A stretch of DNA of 64,000 nucleotides from Lumbricus rubellus (lineage: Eukaryota > Annelida > Clitellata > Crassiclitellata > Lumbricidae): NCBI GenBank assembly GCA_945859605.1, contig OX243815.1, positions 36,456,551 through 36,520,550 of the forward strand, read 5' to 3'. A model generated the notes under the pieces. It made no database searches, was not told where the DNA came from, and saw only the letters and a program-made list of their open reading frames with translations. The translations under genes and the position numbers were made by a program. Numbering within the stretch: the first letter of the stretch is position 1; each line of letters opens with the position of its first letter. Of the stretch, positions 21,710 through 58,226 are shown piece by piece.

Positions 21710-24690
21710 TTGTTCATTTGCGGTATTTTAGTGTGATCTTTCATTGTTGCATCTCAGTTCCCTTTAGAAAATCAGAGACAGCAGACACTAAGTCTTGTTG
21801 CGGCTGGAATACTTCCTTATGCAAAACACTCTTTTGTAAGTATATACTATAGAGACACTTTGGAACTCTGTACGGAGGACACCTCTACTCGTTTTTCGTC
21901 CTCTTCGATCTTATTGTAGCCTACTTCGGTCGCAAGTTTCTTTATCCCATCACCCGGTTTTTGTTGAAGCATGTCCTCACTATAGAATGATCAGCACTTC
22001 CCCGATGCAACCCGAGTAGGATTATCGACGAAATCTCATAAGCATCTCTTCGCTGACTAAAAAAAACTTCATTTCTCGATGATGCGTCACGCTGATGTCG
22101 TTTCTAAATAGCCTTGCTACGAGATGCGTTTTGCAAAGTCCATAGAAAATAGGATTAGTAAATTACAATTTTCTGTGCTATAGAGTCTATAAAAATTGCA
22201 TTATAGGCCTAGTTAGACGACCATCAACTGTAGTCATCTCACTCAGGTCAACACGAAATGTCGGAGAAACTATTTTTATTTTGAAGTAATTAATTAATTA
22301 ATTAATTAATTAATTAATTAATTCAAGAAATTCGATAGACTACCGCCTCTTCAACGGGACTACTCTCTGGCATGGCAAAAGTACAGTTTTTGAGTTGAAT
22401 AAAAAATATTTCTTAGTAAGAGCATCAGTAAACAGTCGAAGGTCCTGTAGAGTTTATTCCAAATCACTGAGCTCATCGCAGAAAAGGTATACAGTTGTGT
22501 GTAGTTGCAGTTTTTACAAATGGAACCCACACATTCTGTGCAGAACTGAGATGGCGGAGACATTGGATATCCGTATAGAGCAACGAAATGCTCGTATCGG
22601 CAGTCTGGGGCGACATCTACATGCAGCTGACATAGCCGAACCAGAGCTTGCGATTCTATACTCTATAGGCCTACTCAATGCGCTGCCCGGTATACGAAGA
22701 TGACAACGGTTTGTATTGCGCTGTCGCAATCTGCTTTAGGCTTTTGTTTTTTCTTCTTACAAGACCTGCCACCATTCTTAGCCTTAGCCTGCCACCATTC
22801 TTAGCCTTAGCCTGCCACCGTTCTTAGCCTGCCATCGTAGAGTAGCTAAATGAATTTGCCCAGTTAAGAAGAAGCGCTTGATTTTAATTTGTAATTGACA
22901 AAGGACAGAAAATAAATTAATGCCATTGTTTAAAAGTGTACAATCTGTGTATGTCGTTAATTGCTTGAGTTTGCTTCTCTATGGTGACTTGAGACTATTG
23001 CTTTTTAGGACTCGAACCTCCGTTGGACTATTCTTACGGACAACCCTTTTGACTCAACGCAGCGCTCGTGAATAAGCTGGTGCCCCGTGTTTGCCATGGT
23101 TTTCGAGTAGCACTTTAGAAGTTGGAGATTACAATTACGATTACGATTAAAATGTGTTCACCTCCAGCAGCGCTCATCATGGAATTAGGCTATTGGTTCT
23201 TTACGACGATGATCAAAATGATATACAATGATCCTTCGAATTACTTTTAGATCGCACATACCCGGTATTGATGCGATGATTTCATTTCATCATGCTTCAC
23301 CAACAGCCGCCTACTTACTCTTGCAAGTTAGGTCATAACGACATGCAGTTAGCAGGCAACAGTAGTGAGCCGACCTTCGTGCACGATGCTGGCTAAAATT
23401 TTATTAACCTCACTTTTCAATTAACGTCATTGAACAGAGTAAGATGATAATTATAGGCTACAATATCAATCAACATAAATATGTGCATAAAATTAATGGT
23501 TCATAAAAATCTATCGTAGAATGGACTTGCGGAATGTTGTCGAATTCCATTGATAAATACTCTTCGTCCCAAAAGAAAGCTGTGAGTCATATTTGCAGCT
23601 GTAATATTGTATTACAGTATTAGTGAATTAGTCTGTAGCGCATTTTGGAATGAGAGTTCGGTAGACATTTTGAAAATGCAGGATGCAGCTGACTAGGTCA
23701 TTTCGCAATAATTTCCTACTTAATTCTTTTTCAACCAGCGAACTTTGCAGAATCGTGACCTTAGGTGTTGGCCTACGTGCTTGCAATTTTTATCCTTCGA
23801 TAACAGACGCTCTAGAATCGTCTTAAAACTTATCGCATAAACCACATCAGTTATCGTGATTGTTCTGCGACTGTAATAAAAATAGAACCTATTATAGGCC
23901 TACGCCACCGGGTTTTGGATGCTGATATGCATAAAAATTGCTCTGCAACGTCGGCGGGCACTTTCTTTATGTCCGTTCATTTCGATATATGAGTCGAAAG
24001 TCATTTGTGTTCGCCGCCGAGGTCGGCTTTCGTCAAAGCAGACCAGCAATATACGAAATTATTATCTCGACATATTTTCTGTTATAGATTATTCGACGCA
24101 GATCTGTTGCCCAGTCACCACAAACACTGCAGCACACCTTTTGCCTTGATATTATGTCTGTGCGCGTGCAGCAAATAGTAGCCACTTGTTGGACATTTGC
24201 ATGTGTAGCCTAAGCCTTTAATAAGCTTGACGGTGATAGAAGCTATAAGCAAACGGATTAAGAGCATGGCGCTGAAAAGTAATTACTTTTTTATTTTTCT
24301 TTCTTTGTGCCATTTTTCTTTTGTCGTTGCTAATTTGTTTTCCTATTTGGATCTTATAACCTACCACTCATTTTTCAGTGACAGGAACGGATTTTAATTT
24401 ATAATGATAAGCATGTTGATTTGCATGCATGTGTAGCCACGACAAAGCTGCTACTGATTATCTCGACTTCGAACACATCAATATAGGCCTATCAATGATA
24501 TCATCGATAGGTCTATTTAAAATTACGGTAATGGTATGCAATAGAAAAGCTTTAAAAACTAATTGCATGCAAGATTCTGCATTTCAGTCAATCTTATGAT
24601 CTTCAGTTTTTCCAATTCTTTTCAAAATATAAAATTTTTATGCTTAACGAAGTCTTAGACTTTCTCAGTCTGAATATTCCATCGACAAAG
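21710..24690. other. Non-coding stretch
   Basis: No supportable gene. It contains a (TTAA)n microsatellite at about 22290-22323, a 25-bp repeat (CTGCCACCATTCTTAGCCTT plus AGC) in about three copies at 22767-22835, and a diverged piece of repeat R at about 23050-23140. Confidence 0.6.
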
Positions 24691-24700
24691 CGATTGTTTC

Positions 24701-25035
24701 CAGGGCTGTACACGAGGGTATACGCGGGTATAGGCTACAGCGTATGCTCACCTCCGGGGATAAACGGCATCGTATACTCACCTTCCGAAAGCCTACGCTT
24801 GTAAAAGGGAGGGTACACGGGTACACGCTAGTAAATCAAGGTATTCAGGCGTATTTCGAAGCGAATGACTAAATAAAAGGCTATCAACTTTTTCGGACGG
24901 GAAATGTGAGGAAAATTCCGGAAGATTTTGGCCGTATGACTAAAAAAAAGGTCGTCAGAAATTTCGGGCCCAAGAAAAGTGAGTTTTTCTCCCGGTCGGC
25001 GTGTACTCACCTTTAAATTTATCAGTGCAGCCCTG
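24701..25035. mobile_element. hAT-type MITE, near-perfect TSD
   Basis: 335 bp. Starts CAGGGCTGTACA, ends with the inverse of CAGGGCTGCACTG. The flanks ATTGTTTC (24693-24700) and GTTGTTTC (25036-25043) match at 7 of 8 positions. The interior carries two copies of the shared module (about 24866-24901 and 24936-24960). A possible LINE tail (ILTFRCKLRTHPF) follows at about 25080-25180. Confidence 0.75.
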
Positions 25036-25904
25036 GTTGTTTCTGTTAAGTGCGTTGTCTTTGTTGTTGTTGTCGCTTTAAAAAAAATTCTTCCTAAAAA
25101 ATCTATTCTGACTTTCAGATGTAAACTAAGAACTCATCCTTTCCTCGTCTTCTCAGACTCTCCTCTTAACCTTCAACCGTATTAGGCCTAACCTGATTTT
25201 TTAATTGGCACAACCATTTTTCACAGAAGCGGCCATTGACTGATGCCTAGAACATCTTGACGCTATAGAAGTTCTTGGATGAGGTTTTTTCTTTAAAAAA
25301 CCTCGTTTCTCTTGGATTTTCCTATTTCATATGTAGCCTAACTTTATTTATGTAGGCCTACTGTTCGTAATTATTTCCCTTAATTTTATTTTTATCTGAT
25401 ATTTCTTACGTTTCCAAAGTACTCCCAAAGTTTCAGCTGACTAATGTCACTATGTATATTGCTTAACAAACATCGATCGTATAACACTGAAGAATCGGAA
25501 TTGTACAAAGAAGTCCATGCTCTTATTAAGTTTTTCTCTTATTCCATTGACAAATATGTTTAAAATTGTCGTGTATAATAGGCCGATATAATATGGCACA
25601 ATTTTAACAACTCAAGATATTTAGCATATTGTTGGCATAGTTTATGACTTTATGTTATAGCCTAGTTTCAGAGCTGCATGCTATGCGCATGTTTATATCG
25701 CCGCTGTACACTGTGTACAGTGTACAAACTGCACACCGTAGGCCTATATTGGTATGCATGTATAATATCGTAGCATTGGGAGAACAACTTCTTAGCATTC
25801 GTCAGTGCTTGTTTGCTAGCTGCCACTGGACTTCTTCGTACAATTCCGATTCTTCAGTGTTGTAATTATACGATCGATGTTTTTCTGTTTGCAGAAGACT
25901 GCTG

Positions 25905-26250
25905 CATGGGCGCCCGCAAAAATATTTGCAGGAGGGGCAAAACACGATGGTCAACGTTGAAAAATATTTAGGAGGAGGACAAAAAATGCAAAGCGGGGAG
26001 TTAAGAACATGCATGGGTGTTTTTCACAAAGTTTTCTTGATGTAAAATTTTTAAAAAATTTACTATGAATTGCTTCTTTTTGCAAGCAAATTTGTTTTAA
26101 AAATCGGAAAGTATTAGTTAAAAGTAGGCCTGTTAATTTTCTAATGTGAAGAAATTTGTTATAAACCTCAAAAGTAGTAGTGAAAAAATAGGTTTCAATT
26201 TTCCAGGGGGGGCAAGTGTCCCCCCTTGCCCCTATGTGCGGGCGCCCATG
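25905..26250. mobile_element. hAT-type MITE with 8-bp TSD
   Basis: 346 bp with 14-bp perfect TIRs CATGGGCGCCCGCA and a perfect 8-bp duplication GACTGCTG at 25897-25904 and 26251-26258. Non-coding, with AGGAGG-rich subterminal sequence. Confidence 0.88.
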
Positions 26251-26259
26251 GACTGCTGC

Positions 26260-29200
26260 ATGCAGTTGGTCTGCAGCGTCCACTTCTTATGCACGTATGT
26301 AATTATTACTATATGCACACTTCTTATGTACGTACATGTATATAATTATTATATTATGCACACTTCTTATGCACGTCGTAGGCTATACATTATAAGAGAG
26401 TGATATTGTAAAACACATGCAGTCCAACAAGCGACCTCCTCTGGTTGAACATGAAGGCTGCGCACAACAACCAGACACACCGATCCACTCTTGAAAGATG
26501 AAAGCACACATACGCACATTAATGTCTGCTAGCAAGAGACACTCATCGTCGCCAGTTCAACTATAGACCTTGACCTTTCTTCAGCGACCCTTCAGCGCTT
26601 TAATGATACTCTACCAAACGATTTTTGCCGTTCAGTTTTCTTGCCCATTATGTGCTTTAAGCTAAAGTGTATACACTGTGTTTTGTGCGGCACAGAAGGC
26701 ACAGAAGGCGCTACAAAAATGGTCGTTGAGGAAATGCATTAATTCTTTATCAATAGGCTATTGCACTGTGCACACTGCGCATAGTCATCGTTGTCAAAGT
26801 AAGCCTTAGTAAGGTGTTACGTCATGTTGCAATCCTACTGAAGGCTCCATTAGTTCCACGGGTATAAATATTTGCATAACAGCTAGACACAAAATGACTA
26901 CATGAACTGTGTTACCGTCTGTACTCCAATGGTGCAAGTCCAAAGACTGGACAGCGAGGAGGGCAACATTGTAAATATATCGTTGAAATGACACAGTTAG
27001 GCTTACTTAAACACTACATGTATACTGCAGGTCGCAAGAGGGACATGCAGGGCAAATGCTCAGAGGTCCAGCGACTTTTAGTGACCCAGGCAATATTATA
27101 ATTATTATACTGATTATGATACTTTTCATGAGTTGATAATGTTGATTAGCCAGGTTTTTTAACGTGCACTCGTGCAGTTGTACACAAAATGTGCAGTTCT
27201 AAATGGATTTGTGCAGTTGTAGAAGCACTTCTGTAGGCTACAGTTCAAACTAGCAAAAGGTCATTGTCCTCCGTTTGGAAGTAATTTACCATGGAGGATG
27301 GGAAAGGAGAGAAGGAGTTGTGCAGTTCTAAAAATTCCCTAAAAACAGTCCTGTGATTAGCATATATTGAAGATAAAGTTTTTCCATCTTCGGATCTTAT
27401 CCGCAGAATATAATTTTTATAATAATTGTGAGAATGAAATGAACGTCAGACGAAACGAGAAATAATTGTAATTGTAATTGTAATTGAACATTTATATAGC
27501 GCCGCTCACAGATTCAGTAGCGCTGAAATAGGTCGAAGTTCAGGATTTTTGTCTATAACATGTTCGGTCCTGTCAGACGAAATACTCAGCCATGCATAAA
27601 TTAGCATTCATTAGAACAATAACAAACTGGCAATTGCATGCGTATATGCCTACGCCACACAGACCTATGCGCTCAGGCATTTAGGATAGGCCTACATACA
27701 CGTAGGCCTACAAGTCCTACATGGGCACATAGAAATATTCATATAATTTATGCATTATCATTATGATTCGTGTGTAGAGCACAGCCCTCAACAATACATA
27801 TAGGCCTACATTGCGGTGTAGGCTATATGTAGTGTGCATATAATTAAACATGGTGTTCTCAGTTTGTATTTCAAACGACGTTACCGAACTATTTGCCAAG
27901 CAGGTGCCCAGCGTTCCGTCGACATAGCAGAGTGTATTATATGCTCGCATTCGATAGCCTACACATAATTATTATTTAGACTTAAAAATATATCACATAG
28001 GCTCTATAATCGAGTGTATGCACAGACCTATGTATGCATAGCGGTTTCAGTTTGCATTTTAGTATGCGTATCTTCTATGTACTGCCTGCAGATATAGTTC
28101 AATGCCTTCATATAATTTATGCTATACTCTATGGCCAGACGATCAATTTCATTTCTCCATGCATATGGGAAAAAAACTTTGAACTCTTAGAGTTAGACCA
28201 TGGTGTGCAGTCAGAGTCTATCAAAGCAATTCGTTTAAATTGGAACAGAAATATTCAGTTCACACATGGAATTACGGATAGACATAGCCTACATAATTAT
28301 CACATAATTATATCTGTCACGTGCGATTTTCATCGTATAGGCTATTATTTTGGACGCATGCCTTGCCTCCTTAACACCACTATACATATATATATATACA
28401 TGTATATAATGTTGATTAGCCTATATATATATATATATATATATAAAGTATACAGACGTCGTTATGACTGGCTCTGTCTGTCTTCAGTTCATGCGACGAC
28501 GCTCTTTGCAGTTAGTAGGGTAGGACGTTCGTCCGTCCGTCGTCTTTGTCGCTTCGTTGCTTAGCAGCGGACGACATAAACAGACACGTATAAGCATAAT
28601 ATTATATCATTGGACGATCAGTTCGCCTTACAAACAGGCAGACGGACAGACAGACAGACGGTCCTGTTTCCTATGTGTGTATGAACGTCTGTGACCATTT
28701 GAGTAAGCTATAGCATGTTGGTATATTTATAAAGCGACAGTGACAGTGCCTGCCATGCTGTAGGAGTATAAGGCCTACACTTGATATGCGAAGGCCTGTA
28801 AGTATAGAATTATCCTATACGACTCTACAAACATAACTGCAATCCATGCACACCAAAAAACGCTGCATATCTGCCTCGTATCGCTTTACGTTTCGAAGAT
28901 AAGCGAACTAGTGCAAGTTGTGCATACATATGCGTAGTTGCATACCTATGTCATACATGCATATACATGTATGACATATTCTAAATGTCCTGTGGGCCGA
29001 TAGACATAGACATGTATAATTATTCGTAGAGACTCGGTTGGACAACTCTGTGGCAGACAGGCAGACAAGCAGCCAGATATACGGACAGAGAGAAAGACAG
29101 ACAGATAAGACAGAGAGACAGATAGATATTAGAGAGTCAGACAGATAATAACACAAGCAGAGAAATAGAGAAGACAGACGGTAAGACAGACAGATATTGA

Positions 29201-30450
29201 GACAGACAGATACGACAAGCAAAGCATGCAGAGAGACGACGTAGAAGTAGGAGTCACAAGTGTGTTTGCCAGTGCAGCCTATAACTATGTTGTTGTTTTT
29301 AATTTTTCGTTGATTCGCATATTAAACAAGTTCTCGTGTGACTTAATCGGAGAAGGAGAAGGAGAAGGAGAGGGATAAGGAGAAAGAGAAAGAGAAGAAG
29401 AAAGAGAAAGAGAAAGAGAAGGACCGACGGCCGTTGTGTCGTTAATTGGTTTCGTCCGTTGGTCAAACTGTTTGTTAGTCTCAATCATTATATCAGAATA
29501 TTATTGTCTGCCATGGAGGACATACCGGTCTGGTATTCGGTCGGACCAAGGGAGGGTTATTGCGTGTACTACAGCTTCTGTTATCTGCATGGGGCGATAG
29601 GTGCCGAGAAATGTCGTCTATGATATGAGTGCAGATCGCTAAGCTGAAGGCCTCAAGCCGAACAATATATCGTGGGTTATTGCTATCGGAAGCACCAATA
29701 AAATATGATCGCTATTTCAACACTGAATGACAAACGACTTCTACAATGCAGTACTGCTTTGTAAACACGGGTCACCGCCTGCGAGCGCACTACATGACCT
29801 GCACTGCATAGTTAGAGTTCGGTATGTAGTATATGCCCTTGGAAGTTGGAAGAGGGTCTTTTGCGAGGATATAGAGACAATAATTTCACAGTCTTCTTTA
29901 CTTCTGCGAAGAATAGAAAACGAGTGGATTAAATAAAATGGTAATGAAAGAGATCAACGTTCTGCCTTCATAGCATGCAGAGTTGCAGACTGTGCGGTTA
30001 TCAGTCACGTTGTTGGACTACTTTTTCCGTTCACTGGTCATATTCAAACCCGTGATTATAACGATCATACGCGGCAGCAACATGACACGCGCTGATTTCA
30101 AGATATAGGCCTATACGGTACATGTAGGGCCTAGGTCTAAAGCAGGGACCTAAAAATTTGTCGGAATAAGCAACTTATTCACCGGATTGCTAGGGCAATG
30201 CGCGTAATGAATGCTACGATTGCTGTACACATAGACCTACACAGTATTCACTTGTCATATGCAGAAAGTTGAATGATGCATGGTTCTGTTATGTCGTCTT
30301 CAATATTTAACGTCTATTCTCAGTTCTAAATTCTTATACACTTTCGATCGAATTGACTTCAGAGAAATGGAGACTGAGAGTTCTTCGTTGGATTACAATC
30401 TTAGCAATTTAGTCTAATCAGATCGTCGTCGTTGCTTGAGTTGTTTCTCG
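26260..30450. other. Non-coding stretch upstream of the KIAA2012-like gene
   Basis: No supportable exon. It holds a SINE-end-like piece (TTTATATAGCGCCGCTCAC, about 27490), TA-rich microsatellites (about 28380-28445), a degenerate GACA-rich tract (about 29050-29215), a GGAGAA/AAAGAG purine tract (about 29350-29425) and many TAGGCCTA sites. The promoter of the following gene must lie in its right part; I see no clear TATA box. Confidence 0.5.
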
Positions 30451-30502
30451 TCGTCGTCGTTGTCATCATTCTGTCTGCGGTGTATATGTACGAAGAAGAA
30501 CA

Positions 30503-54231
<23,729 letters not shown>

Positions 54232-54828
54232 GTGAGTCTTAGAAGATCATTTCTTTTTCTCTATAAGAGACGAATTATAAACTGTATCCGTATACACGAT
54301 GCGAAGCCACGTCCTATCGAGTATCGACCCTGGTTACTAGTGGTTAGCCTTCTTTCTCCATATTCAGCACATTGCCAAGTTAGTTCGCGTGGTTCTTGGT
54401 GTTTACAGCAAGACGACGACTTTTTCCAGTCTTTCATTGCGACTTCATTCAGCAGAATAATTAATGTACAGCATTCACTTCAGATTCTCATTATCATAAG
54501 ATCATCATGTTAGATGAACCTTACAAACCATCACTTCATCGAATTCCCTCGGTTTTGATTTAATTTACTAATACCATATCGTACCATTAGTGTCGAAATG
54601 GAGTCTCCAATAATGCGCCATACAAGTACCATCGTCAATTAAATGCATTAAAGTTTTTCTTTGTTTCAAAACATAACTTAAAGCTTAAGAGCGGAAGAAT
54701 TTTGACGTTTATGTGATTTAAATACAAACGGTAGAAAATGCCAACTAACATAATATGTTAATCCACGAGTAAATTTGAAAATCATTGGTGTTTGTTTATG
54801 TACTGCTAGTAGTGTAATTATAAGCGCG

Positions 54829-55223
54829 ACAAAACCTCTGTATAATATAAGAGTGACAGAACCTCTGTATAATATAAGAGTGACAGAACCTCTGTATAAT
54901 ATAAGAGTGACAGAACCTCTGTACATCTATAAGAGTGACAGAACCTCTGTATCATATAAGAGCGACAGAACGTATGACTAATTGGGTGTATAGTATTTCA
55001 ACCCCTCCCTCCCCTCCCCTCCCTCCCCTCCCCTCCCCACCCCACCCCTCCCCTCCCCTCCTCACCCCACCCCTTCTTTGTGCAGCAGCAGCAGCAGGTG
55101 CTTAGTAATCATATACCGATAGAAGCCATGTCCACATACCCATCAGTATTGTGCAATGGCGGAATTTCCCCAGCCCCATCATTACAACACTAGACATGGG
55201 CACTTATGCAATGTCACCATACC

Positions 55224-55257
<34 letters not shown>

Positions 55258-55270
55258 CAATATATTATAT
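54829..55270. repeat. Polinton left TIR
   Basis: From the outside inward: about five copies of a 27-bp unit (AGAGTGACAGAACCTCTGTA plus TAATATA), the unique block CGTATGACTAATTGGGTGTA, a CCCCT-rich tract, a (GCA)n run, a unique stretch with GCGGAATTTCCCCAGCCCC, and a (CA)n tract. Every part recurs inverted at 63530-64000. The outer edge could be as far left as about 54811. Confidence 0.9.
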
Positions 55271-55311
55271 GTGTGAATGAAAGAACGCAAGACTTTTACA
55301 TTGAAACACAT

Positions 55312-56897
55312 TTATTTATTAACTTTATGAAAGAACGAATGCACAAGGTAATCATTTAAGCCAGTGTCACTGCTGAACTTGTTGCAAATGGCATTTATAT
55401 TATAACCTCTAGCTACATGAAGCGAATAAAAAATACAGTAATGTCCACAGAAACGACTGGCAACACTTTGTATTTGTTTGTCCGTATATGTCCAACGCGA
55501 ACAATATTTGTGTAAAAAGTTCTGAAGTGCGCGTCTGGCGGTCTGCCTAGAGAGTCGAAGAATTCGCCATAATTTGGGCTTTCGATGTAGAGTACAATCA
55601 GGGCCGGCCTTAGCCGGCCTTAGCTATAGGCAAAGTAGGCAGTTGCCTAGGGCGCCGCAGCCTTTGGGGGGGGCGCCGCGGCAACGGCGAATTAAATTTT
55701 TTCCACTATATTCTTTTAAACTCAAGAATTTCGCTAATGGAAAGAATTTAAAATAATTATTGATGCATTTCACCTGTTCATACTGTCTTCATTCAAATTC
55801 AAGGACTGGATAAATTTTATATCGACAAATAACATTCAATTTTTAACGGCATTCCGTAGCCTACTCTTTGCTTTAGGAGACAGAAGTTACAATACGCGAC
55901 GCTCAATTTTGATAGTGAAGATATTGCAAGAAATGAAATGTATTATATGGGAGTGGGCCTTGCTGAGTATGAATATGAGATTAGGCTATAACATTACAGC
56001 CTACCCTTTATTCAGATTCAAATAAATAGTCTAGTAGGGACAACGATGAAGAAAGGGCAGTAGTTGAGACAGGACCGACCTTAGGCATAGGCAAACCAGG
56101 CAGTTGCATGGGGCGCCAAAGTTCTTGGGGGGCGCCATTTCCATCAAAGAGGGCGCATTTCCACAAGTGTGTATTTTAATATTTTTTGACTTATAATATC
56201 ATTCTTCACAAAATTGAATATTATCCAGCCTTCAGTGTAGCCTACTAATAAAGAAATTATAATGAATGACTCAGTTGAGCGTATACAAGGTCGTAGTTAG
56301 GGGATGTTTTGTGTTTTAACACCCCCTCCCAAATGAAATAATGCAAAAATGAAATAATTATGCATTTGCTAGCACATGACAGTGTGTAATGTAATTTTGA
56401 GCAGAAAATAGTCGAAAATCGCAGAAAAGTGTTTTCGGACTTCAGAAAATTCGACGACTAGAAAAAAGACGTCAGAAAATTTCTCCCTAAAAAGTCGGCT
56501 GTAAAGTACGCACCTCAAAATTCATGGTCAAGAAAACATCCCCGAAATAAAATCCTGTCTTCGGCCTTGTGAGCGTATACCGGCTCTGGCTAATTTTCAT
56601 CTTTAGATTCTGACCGTGGGCTGAACAATTGAGTGGGAAACTAAGGGCGCCAAATGCAGGCCTATGCCTGGGGCGCCAAACGTGTGCCTTGCCTAGGGCG
56701 CCATTTGGGCTAAGGCCGGCCCTGAGTACAATCCAGTGTATTCCAGGGCGGCCATACGTGTCTGTATTGCAGACGAGAAGCGAAGGTCTTTCTGTATTAA
56801 GCCACTTGGGAAGACGATTGCATGCAAAGACTCCAACGAAAATGGGTGAACATCTTGAATCTCTTTGTAGTATATTTTCTATCGTAATACCATCCAT
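55312..56897 (-). pseudogene. Adenain-like cysteine protease (PRO), disrupted
   Basis: The 5' part (56897-56733, 55 codons) starts 5 nt after the capsid gene stop. It has the adenain N-terminal pattern, with FVGVFACNRLP and the catalytic His in RPGIHW. A 1,126-bp hAT element then interrupts the frame. The 3' part (55598-55312) resumes with FFDSLGRPP, shifts frame once at about 55525-55550, and continues with an IQS...CGHYC block (the family's Gln and catalytic Cys), a G-rich turn and an ND..V..F end before TAA 55312-55314. The family matures capsid proteins in adenoviruses and Polintons. All catalytic positions are recognisable, so the gene was intact until recently; the insertion and the frameshift both inactivate it. 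Confidence 0.85.
55599..56724. mobile_element. hAT element inserted in the Polinton protease gene
   Basis: 1,126 bp with 17-bp perfect TIRs (CAGGGCCGGCCTTAGCC) and a perfect 8-bp duplication AGTACAAT (55591-55598 and 56725-56732). Internal repeats of GCCTAGGGCGCC and GGGGCGCC occur near both ends and in the middle (about 56080-56150). No transposase was recognised, so it is non-autonomous. It cuts the protease directly after the codons of its HW motif. Confidence 0.95.
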
Positions 56898-56902
56898 CTT
56901 TC

Positions 56903-58225
56903 TTAATTGTTGTAATCGAAAATGACGTTGCGAGATCTATCAATCTCAAGGATATTTTCAAATTCGGCAAAGGCGATCACGTTTATGGTAGCATCCAAAG
57001 CCTGCGAAAATTTCATATCCACACGAACGTTCCCCGATTTGAGCAAGTTGAAATGGTCACCTTCGGCCAGGTCTGGAGTTAAATCGAATGCGTACAGGCA
57101 ATACCCGTTGGCATAGTCTTCTCTGCTTATGTCGTTATCGTCGTTTCTCTGCCATTTACCAGTGCCCATAAAGAGCGAAGCATAGGCATTCACAAACTGA
57201 CCAGTTGTAAAATTAGTTTCCAAGGGTTTTATACTTTGCTGCTGACCGTCCAGGTATACTTTTAACTGAGACAAATTCATATGTTTAAAATTGTATGGGC
57301 TTTTGGTGTATGTGCCGTTGAATGCATCATTGTCAACGCATCCGAATACGATGCGCGTCGGCAGCTGCCCCGAGAACAAACACTCCTGTGTCACGTCCAA
57401 ATTTCCTCTAGGTACTGTAAAAGTCTTGCAAACAACCCTGCGAATGGGAAACTTCAGATTTCCAATCTCTAGAGCCTTGGCATGAGCAAGGAAGACCGAC
57501 GGACTCAATCTGACTTTTCTAACATACAATTTGCACTCTAGTATTTTTACTTTGTATGCAGCGCCCGCCGCCGAGGACATAAGACAGAATGCGTCCTTAT
57601 TACGGACGAACCGAATTTTTATATTAATGTCGTTTGGTAAGAATCTCTCCTGGAAGAAGAGATCGCTGTGAATTCCGCCCAACATATCGACAATGCGGCC
57701 TTCATCTGTAAGAGCGCTGCGCTTCTTAAATCCAACGTTCCTGCCTGCATCGTCGTGTGGATTAGCTTCTTCGAATTGGCTGGCAGTATCTTTGTAAAAT
57801 AATGCAGAGGTGAGTTGAGAGTTTTTGCTTGAAGAGCCGTAGCTGAGTAGTGTTTCCAAATAGCTGCGGTATGCATACGTGTTGTTTGATGCTGTGACCA
57901 ATGTGTCGTTTAAAGTTATGTCCACCTCCGAAAAAAGGCTATGTAGGAACAGATTGACGGGTCCGACATGATCACCAGCGTCTGCAGCTTCGTTGTTTGC
58001 TCTAACTATTGAAGCTCTGACGTACAGCTGTGTATTCGACAGGTCTAGGTAATCTTGACCAGCTCCTGTTATGCTAAATTCTATTGGCGTTCCCTGGGAA
58101 ATGGTTGCTATTGGATTATATTCAACGTACGAACCAGCTTCTATGCTTGTCTGTGTAGCAGGTACGCTAAAAAGGTCAAGTTCGCTCTTTGCACATTCGC
58201 AAGACTGAGGGTGAACGAACGCCAT
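56903..58225 (-). CDS. Polinton major capsid protein (double jelly-roll type)
   Basis: 440 aa, intact. It resembles the F54H12.2-like family that I associate with the hexon-like major capsid protein of Polintons and adintoviruses. Landmarks: an N-terminal DLFSVPATQTSIE, GTPIEFSITGAGQDYLDLSN (residues about 44-64), then the block VNLFLHSLFSEVDITLND (about 88-105) and NTYAYRSYLETLLSYG, which recur in double jelly-roll capsid proteins. Beta-rich throughout, no signal peptide or membrane segment. It would form the pseudo-hexagonal capsomers. It lies 1 nt beyond the core-like gene and 5 nt before the protease start, so it is part of the same tight array. Confidence 0.85.
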   Translation of the reverse strand: MAFVHPQSCECAKSELDLFSVPATQTSIEAGSYVEYNPIATISQGTPIEFSITGAGQDYLDLSNTQLYVRASIVRANNEAADAGDHVGPVNLFLHSLFSEVDITLNDTLVTASNNTYAYRSYLETLLSYGSSSKNSQLTSALFYKDTASQFEEANPHDDAGRNVGFKKRSALTDEGRIVDMLGGIHSDLFFQERFLPNDINIKIRFVRNKDAFCLMSSAAGAAYKVKILECKLYVRKVRLSPSVFLAHAKALEIGNLKFPIRRVVCKTFTVPRGNLDVTQECLFSGQLPTRIVFGCVDNDAFNGTYTKSPYNFKHMNLSQLKVYLDGQQQSIKPLETNFTTGQFVNAYASLFMGTGKWQRNDDNDISREDYANGYCLYAFDLTPDLAEGDHFNLLKSGNVRVDMKFSQALDATINVIAFAEFENILEIDRSRNVIFDYNN

Positions 58226-58226
58226 G

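Noticed and set aside
22395..22703. 102-codon + strand frame
   Set aside because: No similarity that I recognise, no splice partners, and overlapped by frames on the other strand.
54829..55270. Independent second Polinton end or solo TIR
   Set aside because: The right copy is inverted and the intervening genes form one continuous array, so the two repeats are best read as the ends of one element.
56487..56732. Continuation of the protease frame past the HW motif
   Set aside because: Codons beyond the 8-bp duplication are hAT transposon sequence; the true 3' half of the gene resumes at 55598.
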